Assembly: GCA_021818025.1 (NCBI GenBank)
Contig: JAKAFH010000008.1
Location: 1 to 41,440 of the forward strand
From: Actinomycetes bacterium
GTDB lineage: Bacteria; Actinomycetota; Acidimicrobiia; Acidimicrobiales; RAAP-2
Direction of reading: 5' to 3'
Length of the DNA stretch: 41,440 bases
This document shows positions 1 to 8,853 of this stretch, in pieces; the first letter of the stretch is position 1, and the number at the start of each line of letters is the position of its first letter. Below the pieces are notes generated by a model, which did not search any database, was not told where the DNA came from, and was given only the letters and a program-made list of their open reading frames with translations. A program made the translations under genes and the position numbers.

Positions 1-290
1 CAGCTATCCGTCGTAGCCTTGGTGGGCCGTTACCCCGCCAACAAGCTGATGGACCGCGAGCCCCTCCCGAAGCAAAATTCATTTCTTCCCCCAACCATGC
101 GATTGAGGGGAGGTATTCGGTATTAGCACCGGTTTCCCGGTGTTATCCCAATCTTCGGGGCAGGTTGCTCACGTGATACTCACCCGTTCGCCACTAAATC
201 TTTCGGAGCAAGCTCCTTGGATTCCGTTCGACTTGCATGTATTAAGCACGCCGCCAGCGTTCATTCTGAGCCAGAATCAAACTCTCCATC
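1..290 (-). rRNA. rrs: 16S ribosomal RNA, 5' portion (3' part lies beyond the window start)
   Basis: Reverse complement contains AGAGTTTGATTCTGGCTCAGAATGAACGCTGGCGGCGTGCTTAATACATGCAAGTCGAACG (bacterial 27F site and helix regions) and GGCGAACGGGTGAGTA. Exact 5' end estimated from 27F position. Confidence 0.97.
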
Positions 291-465
291 AAGATCTTCA
301 GGGTTTCCCCTTCGAATCAGAGAGCCGAATGGACGACTCTAATATCCATTCGACAACAGTTTCCTCCACGGGGTGGATTCCACTGCCTACTTCTTTTTGA
401 CGAACGACGCGTCCGGTTAGGTCCGTCCATCGTCGCCCGTACTGGCTTTTGGCTCTCGTTCTTCC

Positions 466-480
466 GTTTTCAAGGAGCGA
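466..480 (-). promoter_or_regulatory. boxA-like rRNA antitermination element in the 16S leader
   Basis: Reverse complement TCGCTCCTTGAAAAC resembles bacterial rRNA leader boxA (TGCTCTTTGA/AACA), about 180 nt upstream of the mature 16S. Confidence 0.5.
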
Positions 481-572
481 CATCGCACACGACCGAAGTC
501 GGAGGTGCGAAGTACACCACCAGGATCTCTCCCGGTTCCCGCCGCCGTAAACCTCCCGGCTGCGGGATACTT

Positions 573-602
573 ACCCTATCAGCGCGTTACGGTCGCGTGC
601 AA
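573..602 (-). promoter_or_regulatory. Putative rRNA operon promoter
   Basis: Minus strand TTGCAC (597-602) - 18 nt - TAGGGT (573-578), followed by a ~280-nt leader into 16S. Confidence 0.55.
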
Positions 603-897
603 ATCGCGTGACCGGCGTCTCTGACGGGAAGACCAGTGTAGCAACTGCCTCGGGGACGAACGTGCATTTCCCAGAGTTTTTTCTTCCCTCTCGCCATCGA
701 CCCACTGGCGCGCGAAAACGCGGCACCGATGCGCCCGGAGGTCGCCCGAAGCGTACGACGAACAGGAGCTTGACATTGTGTCCAAACGCACCGGCGTGAC
801 CCCGACAGCGAGTGAGTTCTCCAGCGTCGTCCCCACTGCTCGCCTCATAGCCTGCGACACGGGCAAACCGTATCGAACGGCGATTACGCCTTGAGCG

Positions 898-1392
898 TCA
901 GTCGTCTCCCACGTTGAAGGCGACGCCGTTGGTGATGCGCACGAGTTCCTCGTAGGTCGTGGCGAAGACGTAGTGCGGGTGGCCACCGGCCGCCCAGACG
1001 ACCGGCCAGTCACCCAGCGTCGTATCAACGATGGTCCGAATCGGGTTGGGGTGGCCGACGGGTGCAACACCACCAATCGGCTGTCCCGTGTGCGTGCGCA
1101 CGAAGACCGCGTCGGGACGACGCACCGCGTGTGCGCCGAGGAACGTCGCCAGTCGATCAGTGTGCACGCGGTGTGCACCCGACGTCATCACCAGGATCGG
1201 CTCGCCATCAGCCTCAAAGATCAGTGAGTTGGCGACCTGGCCGACTTCGATGTCGAGTTGGGCCGCCGCCGCGGCGGCTGTCGGCGACGAGTCGATCGTC
1301 TCGACAATCGGGCTCGCGACCCCAAGACGATCGAGTGCATCACGCACCAACTGTCCGTTGGGATGCAGGTTCTCGACCGATCGAATGTTCAC
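898..1392 (-). CDS. YbaK/EbsC family aminoacyl-tRNA deacylase
   Basis: 164 aa; YbaK-type sequence (VANSLIFEADGEPILVMTSGAHRV, GQPIGGVAPVGHP). Start overlaps argH stop by 4 nt (ATGA). Confidence 0.85.
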   Translation of the reverse strand: MNIRSVENLHPNGQLVRDALDRLGVASPIVETIDSSPTAAAAAAQLDIEVGQVANSLIFEADGEPILVMTSGAHRVHTDRLATFLGAHAVRRPDAVFVRTHTGQPIGGVAPVGHPNPIRTIVDTTLGDWPVVWAAGGHPHYVFATTYEELVRITNGVAFNVGDD

Positions 1393-2795
1393 GCACTCGC
1401 CTCGGCGATGTCTCCGCCGACCTCACGCAGTCGACGGTGCAAATCGGCCGCCACGCGGTGCCAGGTTTCGGCCTGGTTGGGCCACGCGACGGGTCCTGAC
1501 GCACCGCGTGAGCGCCGGCTTCGCAGCGTCTCTCGCGAATCGAACACCGCGAGGAAGCTGGCAAGAGCTGGCGTCTCGGCGACCACGTCCTGAAACGAAT
1601 GTCCCGTCCTGATCGAGGTCCCCACCGCCGCGCCGACCAGCTCATGGGCCTCGCGAAACGGCATCCCCGTCTCGACGAGTCGTTCGGCGATGTCGATTGC
1701 CGCCAGATACGGGTCGTCCGCGGCCCGCGCGGCGACCACGTCATTGAACGTCATCGACTCATAGGTGCCGCGCAGCGCGTCGAGCACGAGTCCGATGTTT
1801 CGCAAGGAGTCAAAGAGCGGCTCCTTGTCCTCTTGGAGGTCTCGGTTGTAGGCGAGCGGGAGACCCTTGAGCACGACGAGCAGCGACGTCAGGTTGCCGA
1901 TGAATCGACCCGTCTTGGCGCGAGCCAGTTCGGCGACGTCGCTGTTCTTCTTCTGGGGCAGCATGGACGAGCCCGTCGTATAGGCGTCACCGAGCGTGGC
2001 AAAGCCAAACTCCGCACTCGTCCAGAGCACCAGCTCCTCGCCCATTCGTGAGAGGTGTACGCCAAGCAGTGCGATGTCGAACAGCGTCTCGGCCACGAAA
2101 TCCCGGTCGCTCACCGCGTCCATCGAGTTCGCAAACGCCCGGTCGAATCCCATCAGCGCCGCCGTCGTGCCCGGGTCGATCGGCAGCGACGTTCCCGCGA
2201 CTGCGCCCGCGCCAAGCGGGGACACGTTGAGCCGGCGGCGGGTTTCGAGGAGTCGATCGATGTCGCGCGTCAGGGCCCACGCGTGGGCTCCGAGGTGGTG
2301 CGCCAGCAGTACGGGCTGGGCCCGCTGGAGGTGGGTGTAGCCGGGCAAGTACCGCTCCGGGTCGCTTTCACCGACCGCGAAGAGGGTCTCGGCGAGCGCC
2401 AGGACGCGTTGGGCAACGTCGACCAGCGCATCACGCACGAAGAGCCGTACCGTCGTCGCCACCTGATCGTTGCGGCTACGAGCCGTGTGCAGCTTCGCAC
2501 CCGTTGGCCCCGCCAGCTCCGTCACGCGCCGTTCGATGGCCATGTGGATGTCCTCGTCGCTGCCAGCCCGCACGAAGACGCCCCGGTCGAACTCGCTCTC
2601 GACCTCGTCGAGCGCTGCCACGAGGGTTCGCCCCTCGTCGGCCGAGAGCAAGTCCGCCTCAACCAGTCCTAGGACGTGGGCCCGCGACCCCACGATGTCG
2701 TGGTGGTACAGCGCGCGGTCGAAGGGATAGCTCTCCGAGAGCTGCCACAGCGAGCTCGCCATGGACGACTCGAAGCGACCGTGCCACAACGTCAT
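1389..2795 (-). CDS. argH: Argininosuccinate lyase
   Basis: MTLWHGRFESSM..., GSSMLPQKKNSD fumarase/lyase signature. Confidence 0.96.
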   Translation of the reverse strand: MTLWHGRFESSMASSLWQLSESYPFDRALYHHDIVGSRAHVLGLVEADLLSADEGRTLVAALDEVESEFDRGVFVRAGSDEDIHMAIERRVTELAGPTGAKLHTARSRNDQVATTVRLFVRDALVDVAQRVLALAETLFAVGESDPERYLPGYTHLQRAQPVLLAHHLGAHAWALTRDIDRLLETRRRLNVSPLGAGAVAGTSLPIDPGTTAALMGFDRAFANSMDAVSDRDFVAETLFDIALLGVHLSRMGEELVLWTSAEFGFATLGDAYTTGSSMLPQKKNSDVAELARAKTGRFIGNLTSLLVVLKGLPLAYNRDLQEDKEPLFDSLRNIGLVLDALRGTYESMTFNDVVAARAADDPYLAAIDIAERLVETGMPFREAHELVGAAVGTSIRTGHSFQDVVAETPALASFLAVFDSRETLRSRRSRGASGPVAWPNQAETWHRVAADLHRRLREVGGDIAEASA

Positions 2796-4015
2796 TTCGA
2801 GCGTGGCGCCGTGTTCTTCGCCCCTTGGCGGGCCGCCCAGGTCTTCACACCTAGACCATAGATCCTCACGTAGCCCTCGGAGTCTGCGTGACGGAAGGTG
2901 TCCGCCGCGTCATAGGTGGCGAGCCCGTAGTCGTAGAGCGCCTCGTCGCTGCGCCGTCCGATCACGCGCATGACCCCCGGTGCCTCGAAGCGAAGCCGGA
3001 CGTCGCCCGAGATGTGGCGTTGGGTCTCTGCGACGAAGGCGTCGATCGCCTCCTTGAGCGGCGAGAACCACATGCCGTCATAGACCAGCTCGGACCAGCG
3101 AGGCTCGAGGCGGGCCTTCTCGTGGTGGACGTCGCGTTCAAGGTTGAGATCCTCGAGGTCCGCGTGCGCGGCGATGAGGGCGAGCGCAGCCGGGCATTCG
3201 TAGACCTCGCGACTCTTGATTCCGACGCGGCGGTTCTCCACCATATCCAGCCGACCGAATCCCGTAGAGCCCGCCCGGTGATTGAGCGTGCGAATCAGGT
3301 CGGCGAGTGACATCACGATGCCATCGAGGGCCACCGGCACCCCCTCGCGGAAGGTGATGGTGAGCTCCACCGGCTCGTGGGTGGTCACCCGCGTCAGGGT
3401 GTAGGGCTCACTCGGTGGTTCGGCCCACGGGTCCTCCATCTCGCCGCACTCGATCGCCCGACCCCACAGGTTCTCGTCGATCGAGTAGATCTTCTCCTTG
3501 GTGGCCCGAATCGGGATCTCCCACTTCTCGGCGTAGTCCACGGAGTCCGCGCGGGTCATGCCCCAGTTGCGCGCCGGTGCCAAGACCTCCAGATCGGGCG
3601 CCAGCGCGTGCGTGCCGACTTCGAAGCGCACTTGGTCGTTTCCCTTGCCCGTGCAGCCGTGCGCGACCGCCGTCGCGTTGAACTTGCGCGCCTGGTCGAC
3701 GAGGTGTCGCACGATCACCGGGCGCGAGAGCGCCGACACCAACGGGTACTTGCCCTCGTAGCGGGCGTTGGCCATGATCGCCGGCGCACAGAACGCCTCG
3801 GCCATCTCGTCGCGAGCGTCGACCACCACGCAGTCGATCGCGCCGGCCGCGAGCGCCCGATGCTTGATGTCCTCGAAACTCTCCGAGCTCTCGGGGTCCT
3901 GGCCCACATCGACGAGGACGCACACCACCTCGGCGTCCCACTCTTCCATCATCCAGCGAATGGCCACCGACGTGTCCAGCCCTCCGCTATATGCCAGTAC
4001 CACACGTTTCGTCAT
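2792..4015 (-). CDS. argG: Argininosuccinate synthase
   Basis: VVLAYSGGLDTSVA, HGCTGKGNDQVRFE motifs. Confidence 0.98.
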   Translation of the reverse strand: MTKRVVLAYSGGLDTSVAIRWMMEEWDAEVVCVLVDVGQDPESSESFEDIKHRALAAGAIDCVVVDARDEMAEAFCAPAIMANARYEGKYPLVSALSRPVIVRHLVDQARKFNATAVAHGCTGKGNDQVRFEVGTHALAPDLEVLAPARNWGMTRADSVDYAEKWEIPIRATKEKIYSIDENLWGRAIECGEMEDPWAEPPSEPYTLTRVTTHEPVELTITFREGVPVALDGIVMSLADLIRTLNHRAGSTGFGRLDMVENRRVGIKSREVYECPAALALIAAHADLEDLNLERDVHHEKARLEPRWSELVYDGMWFSPLKEAIDAFVAETQRHISGDVRLRFEAPGVMRVIGRRSDEALYDYGLATYDAADTFRHADSEGYVRIYGLGVKTWAARQGAKNTAPRSK

Positions 4016-4039
4016 CGACGTTCCTTTCTCAACACCCGT

Positions 4040-4504
4040 TCATTCCAACCCGGCGAGTTCACGGAAGCTCTCCGCAATCGCGGCGCCCCCATGCTCATCG
4101 CTCGCGATGACCACCAACGTGTCATCGCCGGCCACGCTGCCGAGCACGCCTTCGAGGGCGCTTCGGTCCAACGCGGACGCTACGACGTGCGCACAGCCGG
4201 GCGGCGTGCGCAGGACCACGAGGTTGGCCGAGCTATCGACCGACACCACCCACTCGCCCATCATCCGACGCAGGTGGTCGAGTGGCGGCGAACTGACTTT
4301 TGGTGAGCTGGCGACGACGATTCGCCTCGAGCCGTGCTCGTCGCGGACCTTGATCGTGCCCAGCTCCTGCAGATCGCGCGTGACGGTCGCCTGGGTTGCG
4401 GTGATGCCCTCGGCCTGGAGCCGGGTCACCAGTTGCGCAGCGGTCGAAATCACCTCGCGTTCGATCAGCTCGTTGATCCGATGCTGTCGTTGCGTCTTGG
4501 TCAT
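4040..4504 (-). CDS. argR: Arginine repressor
   Basis: 154 aa; N-terminal winged helix (ATQATVTRDLQELGTIKV), C-terminal GDDTLVVIA oligomerisation region. Confidence 0.95.
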   Translation of the reverse strand: MTKTQRQHRINELIEREVISTAAQLVTRLQAEGITATQATVTRDLQELGTIKVRDEHGSRRIVVASSPKVSSPPLDHLRRMMGEWVVSVDSSANLVVLRTPPGCAHVVASALDRSALEGVLGSVAGDDTLVVIASDEHGGAAIAESFRELAGLE

Positions 4505-5421
4505 CGTTCACCGTCCTTTATCCATCGAAGTGCGCCGATCATCGCCGAACGCCGATGCGCCACTTGCCGCCAGACGAGTGACTGGGGTCCGTCGAGCACG
4601 TCGTCGGTGATCTCGTCACCGCGATGGGCGGGCAGGCAGTGCAGCAGCACCGCCTGAGGCGATGCGGCGTCCAGGAGTGCCTCGTTCACGCGGAATCCGG
4701 CGAGGTCGGCGCGCCGGCGCTTCGTCTCAGCTTCGAAGCCCATCGATACCCACGCGTCGGTGTAGACGACGTCGGCGCCGCGCACCGCCTCGAGAGCCGA
4801 CGACGTGAGCCGCAGCTGGGCGCCTTGGACCCCCAGGGGATCCTCGTCGGTCCCGGCCGTGAGTTGGTAGCCTTCGGGCGCCCCCACAACGACTTCGGCG
4901 CCCAGTCGCACCAACGCCACCGCGAGGGACCGCGCCACGTTGGTCGCGTCGCCGACGTAGGCGACGCGCAGTCCCGCCAGCTGGCTCGGGTCACCACCCG
5001 CGAAATGATCCGCGATCGTCAGCACGTCAGCGATCGCCTGGGTGGGGTGGGCCACGTCACTGAGCAAGTTAATCAACGACAGTCGGTCGTTCGTCGCGCT
5101 GCGGATCCGGCCGAAGACCGAATGGTGGCGAATGCGCATCGCACAGATCGCGTAGAGGGCGTCGATCGTTCGGCCGACGTCCTCGGCAGACTCTCGGCTG
5201 TCCAGACCGATCTCCTCGTCACTGAAGAAGGTCGCGTAGCCACCGAGTTCGTGCACCGCAGTCGAACACGCGGCCCTGGTGCGCAGGCTCGGTCGTTCGA
5301 AGACGAGCGCCACCCCCTGGCCCGCGAGAAGCGAATCGTCGATCGGCGCACGCGCACCTTCGAGAATCGCTCGAAGGTCGTCGTCCGCCAACTCACTGAT
5401 CGTCACGACGTGTCGGCTCAT
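4501..5421 (-). CDS. argF: Ornithine carbamoyltransferase
   Basis: FERPSLRTR, AHPTQ, DAWVSMG, HCLPAHRG motifs; arg cluster context. Confidence 0.93.
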   Translation of the reverse strand: MSRHVVTISELADDDLRAILEGARAPIDDSLLAGQGVALVFERPSLRTRAACSTAVHELGGYATFFSDEEIGLDSRESAEDVGRTIDALYAICAMRIRHHSVFGRIRSATNDRLSLINLLSDVAHPTQAIADVLTIADHFAGGDPSQLAGLRVAYVGDATNVARSLAVALVRLGAEVVVGAPEGYQLTAGTDEDPLGVQGAQLRLTSSALEAVRGADVVYTDAWVSMGFEAETKRRRADLAGFRVNEALLDAASPQAVLLHCLPAHRGDEITDDVLDGPQSLVWRQVAHRRSAMIGALRWIKDGER

Positions 5422-6206
5422 CGCTTCACCTCCGTACTGGGAACCGAGCCGTCGAGCACGCTGGCCAGCGCGTGGCGTCTCGTCCCGTTGGCGAGGACGA
5501 TCCGTGCGGCGCCGGCGTCCAGTGCGTCGAGCGCCGCTCGCATCTTGGGGATCATGCCGTCGCGAATGGCGCCGTCCGCCAGCATCGCGCGCACGTCGGT
5601 GACCGTGACCGAGTCGAGGGCGCTACCAGGGTCGTCGGGGTCGCGACGCAATTGGTCGATGTCGCTCAAGAGCACCAGGGTGTCAGCCTCGAGTGCGGCG
5701 GCGATCGAACCAGCGACCGTGTCGGCGTTGCAGTTGAGCAGCTCGCCCTCGGCGTCGCTCGCCACGGGCCCGATCACTGGCGTCCAGCCCTGCTCGAGCA
5801 GGTTCGTCACGAGTCGAGGATCGACCGTGACTTCGCGGGCGACTCGTCCGAGCCGCCCGCCGTGGGCTGCGGCGCGCACGAGGGCACCGTCGACGCCGCT
5901 CAGCCCGACTGCGGCGAGCCCACCCCGCTCCAGCGCCGCGGTGAGGCGCTGGTTCACGAGTCCGAGGGCCATGGCGACGAACTCCATCGTTGCGCCATCG
6001 GTGACGCGAAGTCCGTCGAGGAACTCACTCGCCAATCCGACCCGCTCAAGCAGGCTCGCGATCTGCGGACCGCCGCCGTGCACGACGACCGCGGGGGTGT
6101 CAGTGCGAATCGCGCCAATGTCCTCGGCGAGGTCGCCCAAGATCGGTGAGGCGGGGTCCAGTTGATCGAGCGCGTGACCACCGATCTTGACGACGATCCG
6201 GCTCAC
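5418..6206 (-). CDS. argB: Acetylglutamate kinase
   Basis: VVKIGGHAL, VVHGGGPQI, NCNADTVAGSIA motifs. Confidence 0.95.
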   Translation of the reverse strand: MSRIVVKIGGHALDQLDPASPILGDLAEDIGAIRTDTPAVVVHGGGPQIASLLERVGLASEFLDGLRVTDGATMEFVAMALGLVNQRLTAALERGGLAAVGLSGVDGALVRAAAHGGRLGRVAREVTVDPRLVTNLLEQGWTPVIGPVASDAEGELLNCNADTVAGSIAAALEADTLVLLSDIDQLRRDPDDPGSALDSVTVTDVRAMLADGAIRDGMIPKMRAALDALDAGAARIVLANGTRRHALASVLDGSVPSTEVKR

Positions 6207-7213
6207 GGCGTCACGCCACTTCGGGGCAGTCCGAGCGCCTCGTCAAAGCCCGTGGCGACGTTCCAGGCCTGGATCGCCTGACCCGCCGCCCCTTTCAAGA
6301 GGTTGTCGATCGAGCTCATCGCCAGCAGCCAGCCGGTCCGCTCGTCGACGCGCGCCGAGACGAAGCAGAGATTGCTGCCGACGGCGTCTTTCATCGTGGG
6401 CGGCTCGACCGTGACGACCACGAAGGGATCGCTGTCGTACGCCTCGTGGAGCACGTCGAGTGGGTCGAAGGTCGCGCCGCCGATGAGCGGCGCGTACGCG
6501 CTCACCAGCATTCCCCGACTGACCGGGACGAGGTGAGGCGTGAAGAGCAGTTCCGCGCCTAGCTCTTGTTGCATCTCGGGCGTGTGCCGGTGGTCCAGCA
6601 GCCCGTAAGCCTCGGCATTGGACGCCAGGCGTGCGAAGTGCAGCCGATCAGAGGTCCCCCGACCCGCTCCCGAGACGCCGCTGAGGGCGTTGACGACGAT
6701 CCCCCGGCGCGACACGACGCCGGCGTCGATGAACGGCCCGAGTGCCAAGGACGTCGCGGTCGGATAGCAGCCCGGAGCGGCGATGAGCGACGCACCGACG
6801 AGCTCGGACCGGTGCCGTTCGACGAGGCCGTAGCGGGCCTGACCGAGCAAGTCGGGCCGCGTGTGCGCGTGGCCGTACCACCGCTCGTACTCGACGGGAT
6901 CGATCAGGCGAAAGTCGGCGCCGAGATCGACGACGGCGGCCCCGGTCGCCAACAGGTCGGGTACCAGGCGTTGGCTATGGCCGTGCGGCAAGGCCACGAA
7001 GACCACGTCGAGCGCCGCTCCCAGCGCCGCGTCGGTCGATTCGTAGACGAGGGTCGGAGCGAGCGCCGCGAGTGCCGGAACGTGCTCGGCTACCGATTTG
7101 CCCGCGTTGGACTCCCCCGTTGCCACGACGACGTCCATCGCCGGGTGGGTCAGACAGAGCCGCAGCACCTCCGCACCGGCGTATCCAGTGGCTCCGATGA
7201 TCCCGACTCGCAT
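6203..7213 (-). CDS. argC: N-acetyl-gamma-glutamyl-phosphate reductase
   Basis: MRVGIIGATGYAGAEVLRL, APGCYPTATSLAL (active-site Cys). Confidence 0.97.
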   Translation of the reverse strand: MRVGIIGATGYAGAEVLRLCLTHPAMDVVVATGESNAGKSVAEHVPALAALAPTLVYESTDAALGAALDVVFVALPHGHSQRLVPDLLATGAAVVDLGADFRLIDPVEYERWYGHAHTRPDLLGQARYGLVERHRSELVGASLIAAPGCYPTATSLALGPFIDAGVVSRRGIVVNALSGVSGAGRGTSDRLHFARLASNAEAYGLLDHRHTPEMQQELGAELLFTPHLVPVSRGMLVSAYAPLIGGATFDPLDVLHEAYDSDPFVVVTVEPPTMKDAVGSNLCFVSARVDERTGWLLAMSSIDNLLKGAAGQAIQAWNVATGFDEALGLPRSGVTP

Positions 7214-7281
7214 AGTGACATTTTATGCATGTGAGAGAACAATTGCGCAACACCGAATTTCTACAGTAGGCTGAGCACATG
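7211..7281. promoter_or_regulatory. Divergent argC / EamA promoter region
   Basis: TTGCGCAA palindrome (7243-7250) usable as -35 on both strands. Plus: TTGCGC-N18-TAGGCT-N6-ATG(7279). Minus: TAAAAT (7220-7225)-N6-ATG(7213); alternative -10 CATAAA at N17. Confidence 0.5.
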
Positions 7282-8175
7282 TCACGGCGCGGCTGGTTGC
7301 TCTTCGCGACGATGGCCGTCTTGTGGGGCATCCCATACTTACTGATCAGAGTGGCCGTTCGCCAACTCGACCCCGGTGTGCTGGTCTTTGGACGCACGGG
7401 CCCCGCGTCGCTGCTCCTGCTCCCGCTCGTGATCGCCCGCGGTCAATTCCGTGCGATCGTTCGCAACTTCGGGTGGATCGTGGTCTTTGCCTTCGTCGAG
7501 TTTGGCGTGCCGTGGTACTTCATGGCGACCGCCGAGCAGCACATCACGAGCTCGCTGACGAGCCTGTTGATATGCGCCGTTCCACTGTTCTCGGTCGTGG
7601 CGCAGCGGTTCCGGCGCACCGAGGAGCACATCAGTCGTCGCCGGCTACTCGGCCTCGGCGTCGGCGCGCTCGGCGTGGCCTTGCTCGTCGGCTTGGGTAT
7701 CCACGGCGGCTCCGTTGGCTGGATCGGCCTGATGCTTCTCGTCGCGATCGGCTACACCCTCGGACCCATCCTGCTCGCCACGAAACTCGCGGACGTGCCC
7801 GGCATTGCGGTCGTCGCGGGTGCGACGGGTGTCGTCGCACTGGCGTGGCTCCCGTGGAGCATCCTGCACTGGCCCCACCACGTCGACCACGAGACCTGGG
7901 AGTCCGTGGCGATCCTCGCCGTCGCGTGCACCGCGGCCGCCTTTGTCACCTTCTTCGAACTCGTCCAAGAGGTCGGCTCCACGCGCAGCGTCGTCGTCAC
8001 CTACGTGAACACGGCGCTGGCGGTCGTGCTCGGGGTCGTGTTCCTCAGCGAGCCGATCACGACGGGAATCCTGATCGGCTTTCCCTTGGTCCTCGTGGGC
8101 AGCGTGATCGCCACCAGTCGCGGATCCTCAGCGGAGAAAGTCACCAGCGACGCGGACGAGCTCATCCACGGTTAG
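7279..8175 (+). CDS. EamA/DMT family transporter
   Basis: 298 aa, ~10 hydrophobic segments with the two-fold EamA pattern (WGIPYLLIRVAVRQLDPGVLVFGR ... FLSEPITTGILIGFPLVLVGSVIA). Confidence 0.9.
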   Translation: MSRRGWLLFATMAVLWGIPYLLIRVAVRQLDPGVLVFGRTGPASLLLLPLVIARGQFRAIVRNFGWIVVFAFVEFGVPWYFMATAEQHITSSLTSLLICAVPLFSVVAQRFRRTEEHISRRRLLGLGVGALGVALLVGLGIHGGSVGWIGLMLLVAIGYTLGPILLATKLADVPGIAVVAGATGVVALAWLPWSILHWPHHVDHETWESVAILAVACTAAAFVTFFELVQEVGSTRSVVVTYVNTALAVVLGVVFLSEPITTGILIGFPLVLVGSVIATSRGSSAEKVTSDADELIHG

Positions 8176-8829
8176 CCACCAGCGCGCGCCTTCGCTCACG
8201 AGCGTCACCGCCTCGCCGAACTCCACCGAGCCGTGGAAGGTCACCGACCCGTAAGCCAACGGCTCCGGGGCGACCTCGACGAGCGGTGACCACAGGGCCG
8301 CGTTATTCACGTGGCCGACGACGTCCAGATCGGTGCGACGAATCGGCCACGGCCGTCGGACCGCATCGGCACCGGGCTCGGTTCGCTCCACCCGACCCGA
8401 AACCCGCTGACGCGAACCCTCGCCGTAGGCGTCGTAGAAGGCGGAGCCGATGCGAACCGGGTGACCCGAGGGGTTCACGGGGACCCACAGCGCCACCGTC
8501 TCGATCGCGACCCGGCCGCCGCAGGCAACGTCAGTGCGCCGCTGCGCCCACGCCGCCCCCGAGCCCGAACACCACGTCGTGAGCGACACCTCGTCCCCGA
8601 GGCGGGGCCACGACCCGCCAGCGACAACTCGGAACGCCGCACGCCGCACCAGCCAGGTGTCGCTCGACTCGATGCCCGTGTCGTCCCAGTCGTCGGTGGC
8701 GATGTCCTGGAGATATCGCGCGAGGCCGTCGGGTCGCAGTGAGCCATTCGGTCCGCAGTCGCTGAGCCGCACCGGGCGACGGGCGCTGAAGCGCCGCCCC
8801 GTGCCGAGTGGTGCGAACTCGTCAGCCAT
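8128..8829 (-). CDS. Acyl-ACP thioesterase family (double hot-dog) protein
   Basis: RPVRLSDCGPNGSLRPDGLARYLQDIATDDW, SYDTWLVRR-like segment, RRTDLDVVGHVNNAALWSPLVE. Confidence 0.75.
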   Translation of the reverse strand: MADEFAPLGTGRRFSARRPVRLSDCGPNGSLRPDGLARYLQDIATDDWDDTGIESSDTWLVRRAAFRVVAGGSWPRLGDEVSLTTWCSGSGAAWAQRRTDVACGGRVAIETVALWVPVNPSGHPVRIGSAFYDAYGEGSRQRVSGRVERTEPGADAVRRPWPIRRTDLDVVGHVNNAALWSPLVEVAPEPLAYGSVTFHGSVEFGEAVTLVSEGARWWLTVDELVRVAGDFLR

Positions 8830-8853
8830 TACCCGTCAACCTTAGGCCAGGTT

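Noticed and set aside
298-483. 61-aa minus-strand ORF upstream of 16S
   Set aside because: Lies in the rRNA leader containing boxA; no SD or coding signature.
770-798. TTGACA on the plus strand as a promoter
   Set aside because: No acceptable -10 at 16-19 nt and no downstream plus-strand gene.
4624-6165. 513-aa plus-strand ORF
   Set aside because: Antisense to argF and argB; no recognisable domain; shadow ORF.
7323-8582. 419-aa plus-strand ORF overlapping EamA
   Set aside because: Out-of-frame with the clear EamA gene; Arg/Pro-rich, no domain.
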